Positions 61,017 through 64,000 of a stretch of DNA of 64,000 nt are shown one piece after another. The stretch's first letter is position 1. Every line of letters starts with the position of its first letter. Made by a program: the position numbers and the translations under genes. Source of the stretch: Arabidopsis thaliana (lineage: Eukaryota > Streptophyta > Magnoliopsida > Brassicales > Brassicaceae); contig NC_003071.7 in NCBI RefSeq assembly GCF_000001735.4, positions 259,001 to 323,000 on the forward strand, written 5' to 3'. Below the pieces are notes generated by a model. The model was not told where the DNA came from, made no database searches, and worked only from the letters and a program-made list of their open reading frames with translations.

Positions 61017-61596
61017 TTTCGTCACTGCAGTAAGAACAAAACTCAAATCAACGAAAGAGCTCAGAGATGGTGAATTGATAGGATTTGGAAGATCAGTAAA
61101 AAATTACTCACCGATGAAGACAGAAACAGCAAGAGAGATCGTGGATCGTAAATATAGATACCGACGGCGGAAGGAAGAACGTCGGCCGGCGAAGTGAGAA
61201 TGATCCGGTCAACTACAAAGTCTCAGTGTCTCTCACTTCTCTCTTGATTTAGGGATTAGTTACGAGCTTTTTTCTTCCTCAGATTAAAAACGACATGAGA
61301 CGTTGTCGTTTCAAACTTTTAAATTTAATGGGCCGTGAGAAGAACTATTATTGGGCTTCACACCACAAAAATATCGACGGTTGGATCAGACACGTGTAAT
61401 AACTCCGAACGGTTCCGATGTCACTGAACACTTTGCCGCCATTCAAATTCGTTTGTCGACCTAACTCTGTTTCTTCTCTCGCCCCCTTCAAAATTTTCTC
61501 CGGTCACTTGAATTTGTGTTCTGATTCAACGAGTAAGATATTTTTGACCATCGACGAGTTTTGAAACTCAAATTGTTGTTTATTTCTTCAGTAACT
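61017..61596. promoter_or_regulatory. Bidirectional promoter region, OST1B / CPSF73-II
   Basis: A 580-bp divergent spacer between two start codons. It includes a TGGGCC-type motif on each side (ATGGGCCGTG near 61330 and TTGGGCTTC near 61352) and an ACACGTGTAA G-box-like site near 61390. Shared regulation is inferred from spacing only. Confidence 0.45.
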
Positions 61597-64000
61597 ATGG
61601 CTATCGATTGTCTCGTACTTGGTAACAGTTTTTGTTCTTCTTCTTCTTCTCTCTTTGCTTCTTCAAAGTTTCACAATTTCAATTTCTGTATAATTCTATC
61701 TTTTTTGTGTTGTATCCAGGTGCTGGACAAGAGATTGGAAAGAGCTGTGTGGTAGTGACGATTAATGGTAAAAAGATAATGTTCGATTGTGGGATGCATA
61801 TGGGCTGTGATGATCACAATCGTTACCCAAATTTTTCTCTCATATCTAAATCCGGTGATTTTGACAACGCGATCTCTTGTATCATCATCACACACTTGTA
61901 TTGATTCTTCAAACCCAGAATTTGTCCCTTTTTTAAAATTCACTTTTTTAGTTTTTGTGGGTTTTAATTGTGAGTGTTAATAGCCATATGGATCATGTTG
62001 GAGCGCTTCCTTACTTCACGGAAGTTTGTGGGTACAATGGTCCGATTTATATGTCGGTGAGTTATATTGTCCTCAAGGTGTTCGATGAAATGTTTGACTG
62101 ACTGTTTTTTTTTTGTGAAGGTAAAGGTTGTTTACTTTGATTTGTCTCTTTTGTAGTATCCCACAAAGGCTTTGTCTCCATTAATGCTTGAGGACTACCG
62201 AAGAGTGATGGTGGATAGAAGAGGCGAGGAGGAGCTATTCACCACTACCCATATCGCAAACTGCATGAAAAAAGGTACTTGAATATTGGATTTAGTTCAT
62301 TTGAGGTCTTTGTGCACGAATTCAGATGCAGTGTCTATAACTTGACTTCCTCTTGTTTTTTTATATGTAGTAATTGCAATAGATTTGAAGCAAACAATTC
62401 AGGTTGATGAAGATCTTCAAATCCGGGCTTATTATGCAGGGCATGTAAGACATTCGTTCTGGTTTTAGTGAATTTCTTTCTGTGTTTTTTATATTCAGAG
62501 TTTCTGTATTTTTTAAAGCTTATTTTGTATTGATCATAAGGTCCTTGGAGCAGTGATGGTTTATGCAAAGATGGGAGATGCAGCGATTGTGTACACTGGA
62601 GATTACAATATGACGACAGATAGACATCTAGGAGCTGCTAAAATTGACAGACTCCAGTTGGATCTTCTCATTTCAGAGTATGGAAAACAAATACAAACTT
62701 GTTCGCTGGTATTTTTCAACAAACTTAGAAAGAACAAGTTTACCTGATATAGGTTTAACTATGCCGTTTTAGGTCCACATATGCAACTACCATTCGCGGC
62801 TCAAAATATCCCCGGGAGAGAGAGTTTCTTCAAGCTGTATGTCTACTTGTAACTATTAACACATGGTTTCTAAATTTGTTCTTAAATGGTTTTTGATTAT
62901 AATTACCCGCATCACCTTTGGCTTGTTTCTGATCAATATACCCCTTCAGGAAATGCTTAAGCTTTCGTTTGGTAATTGTCTGATATCTCAGAAAACTCTT
63001 CCAGGTTCATAAATGTGTTGCTGGCGGAGGGAAGGCGCTGATTCCTTCATTTGCTCTTGGAAGGGCTCAGGTCTGTCTTCTTACAGAGCTTTGAAGTCAG
63101 TTACTTAAACTTGTCTTTGCTTCTCTTATGTCTCATTGACAATTGCGTTTCCTTTTTCAGGAACTCTGCATGCTGCTTGATGATTACTGGGAACGCATGA
63201 ATATAAAGGTTCCAATTTACTTCTCATCAGGTCTGTTAAATCACCACCAATCCTCATATGAAATCAATTCTGCAGATTAGTCAGCTCAACAAAGTCGTGA
63301 CTCTATTTCATGAATAGTGATCTCTATCTTCTGAAAATTGCTGTCCCTGAAGATAAATTTGTACTTTTGCAGGTTTGACCATCCAAGCAAATATGTATTA
63401 CAAAATGCTCATCAGCTGGACAAGCCAGAACGTTAAAGAAAAGCACAATACGCATAACCCATTTGATTTTAAGAATGGTATGTGTACTACCATTTGCAAA
63501 TAACTTTAGAACGTTGAAGATGAAATTTATATCATATGGAACCGAAACTCTGATGTGCTTGAAAAATAAGAACCAAACTAGTGGTTCTAATACATCCTTT
63601 GCGTCCATTTTTTGTTCTTATCCACTACCTTAGCTGTACAACTCTGCTTGCTTTCTAACTACTACCTTCACATTCTGCAGTTAAAGATTTCGATCGATCT
63701 CTTATACATGCTCCTGGGCCATGTGTTCTCTTTGCCACACCTGGTATGCTTTGTGCTGGCTTTTCACTTGAAGTGTTCAAGCACTGGGCTCCTTCTCCCT
63801 TGAATCTTGTTGCATTACCCGGGTACTATACCTATTGTGTTTCCCCTTTATTAGCAATTCAGTTTTTTCCTAGCATAGCATCTAACACGAAATTGTATCT
63901 CTTTTCATCCATTTATGGATCCGTTTTTTACAGATACTCTGTGGCTGGGACCGTTGGGCACAAACTGATGGCTGGTAAACCCACGACGGTTGATCTCTAC
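61597..64000 (+). CDS. CPSF73-II: Metallo-beta-lactamase/beta-CASP endonuclease CPSF73-II (INTS11-like), truncated by window
   Basis: Twelve exons are visible (61597-61621, 61720-61897, 61984-62056, 62157-62274, 62371-62444, 62541-62677, 62773-62836, 63005-63070, 63161-63230, 63373-63477, 63681-63822, 63934-64000 and beyond), coding for the first 373 residues of a protein I expect to be about 613 long. Metallo-beta-lactamase motifs are present: FDCGMHMG (motif 1 Asp), HFHMDH (motif 2, zinc ligands) and [13 protein letters not shown] (motif 4 Asp). The beta-CASP region begins with SESTYA and includes [11 protein letters not shown]. The family cleaves RNA 3' ends; this paralogue corresponds to Integrator subunit 11 and acts in snRNA 3'-end processing. 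The EDA26 synonym is from memory. Confidence 0.94.

Noticed and set aside
1..64000. CRISPR arrays, operons, prophage or bacterial features
   Set aside because: Introns, TATA boxes, SINEs/LINEs and plant gene families show plant nuclear DNA; no regularly spaced repeat array exists.

Overview
The window is plant nuclear DNA, and I recognise it as Arabidopsis thaliana, distal short arm of chromosome 2 (the At2g01580 to At2g01730 interval). Genes carry short GT-AG introns, intergenic DNA is AT-rich, and the product order matches that interval. I rebuilt the exons by hand from splice sites and reading frame. Locus names, expected lengths and functions come from memory of the gene families, not from a search.

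Layout: 0-6.2 kb is non-coding with a G-box cluster and a Stowaway-like MITE. 6.2-8.4 kb holds a small four-helix membrane protein (-) and CRR3 (+), followed by a truncated LINE. 10-13.4 kb is the ANTH clathrin adaptor PICALM1A/ECA1 (+, 15 exons). 15.1-15.8 kb is a pectin methylesterase/invertase inhibitor (-). 15.8-19.2 kb is repeat-rich, with two tRNA-derived SINEs and a MITE. 19.2-27.4 kb is gene-dense: MEE11 (+), a GPI-anchored GH17 glucanase (-), a small basic SLX9-like protein (+) and PUX2 (-). 27.4-32.1 kb holds a local duplication, an orphan promoter/exon and a coding-like relic. 32.1-33.5 kb is PDLP6 (-). 36.05-36.56 kb is a small two-exon gene for a secreted PIP-like peptide precursor (+), the most interesting item here. 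37.9-38.8 kb is NUDT17 (-). 38.8-47.6 kb is a gene desert with a clean hAT-type MITE and a broken LINE RNase H domain. 47.6-61 kb holds an ankyrin-PGG membrane protein (+), VAC14 (-, 20 exons), a LINE relic, a J-domain protein (+) and OST1B/ribophorin I (-). From 61.6 kb CPSF73-II/INTS11-like (+) runs off the window end.

The genes are independent eukaryotic transcription units, not operons. Several share membrane-traffic or cell-surface themes (PICALM1A, PUX2, VAC14, OST1B, PDLP6, GH17, PMEI), but nothing in the sequence shows co-regulation.

The intergenic DNA records small transposition events: 5'-truncated LINEs, SINEs, hAT-like and Stowaway-like MITEs, and at least six very short 'LINE tail' insertions with target-site duplications. 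One of the six has its empty site preserved in a duplicated copy.
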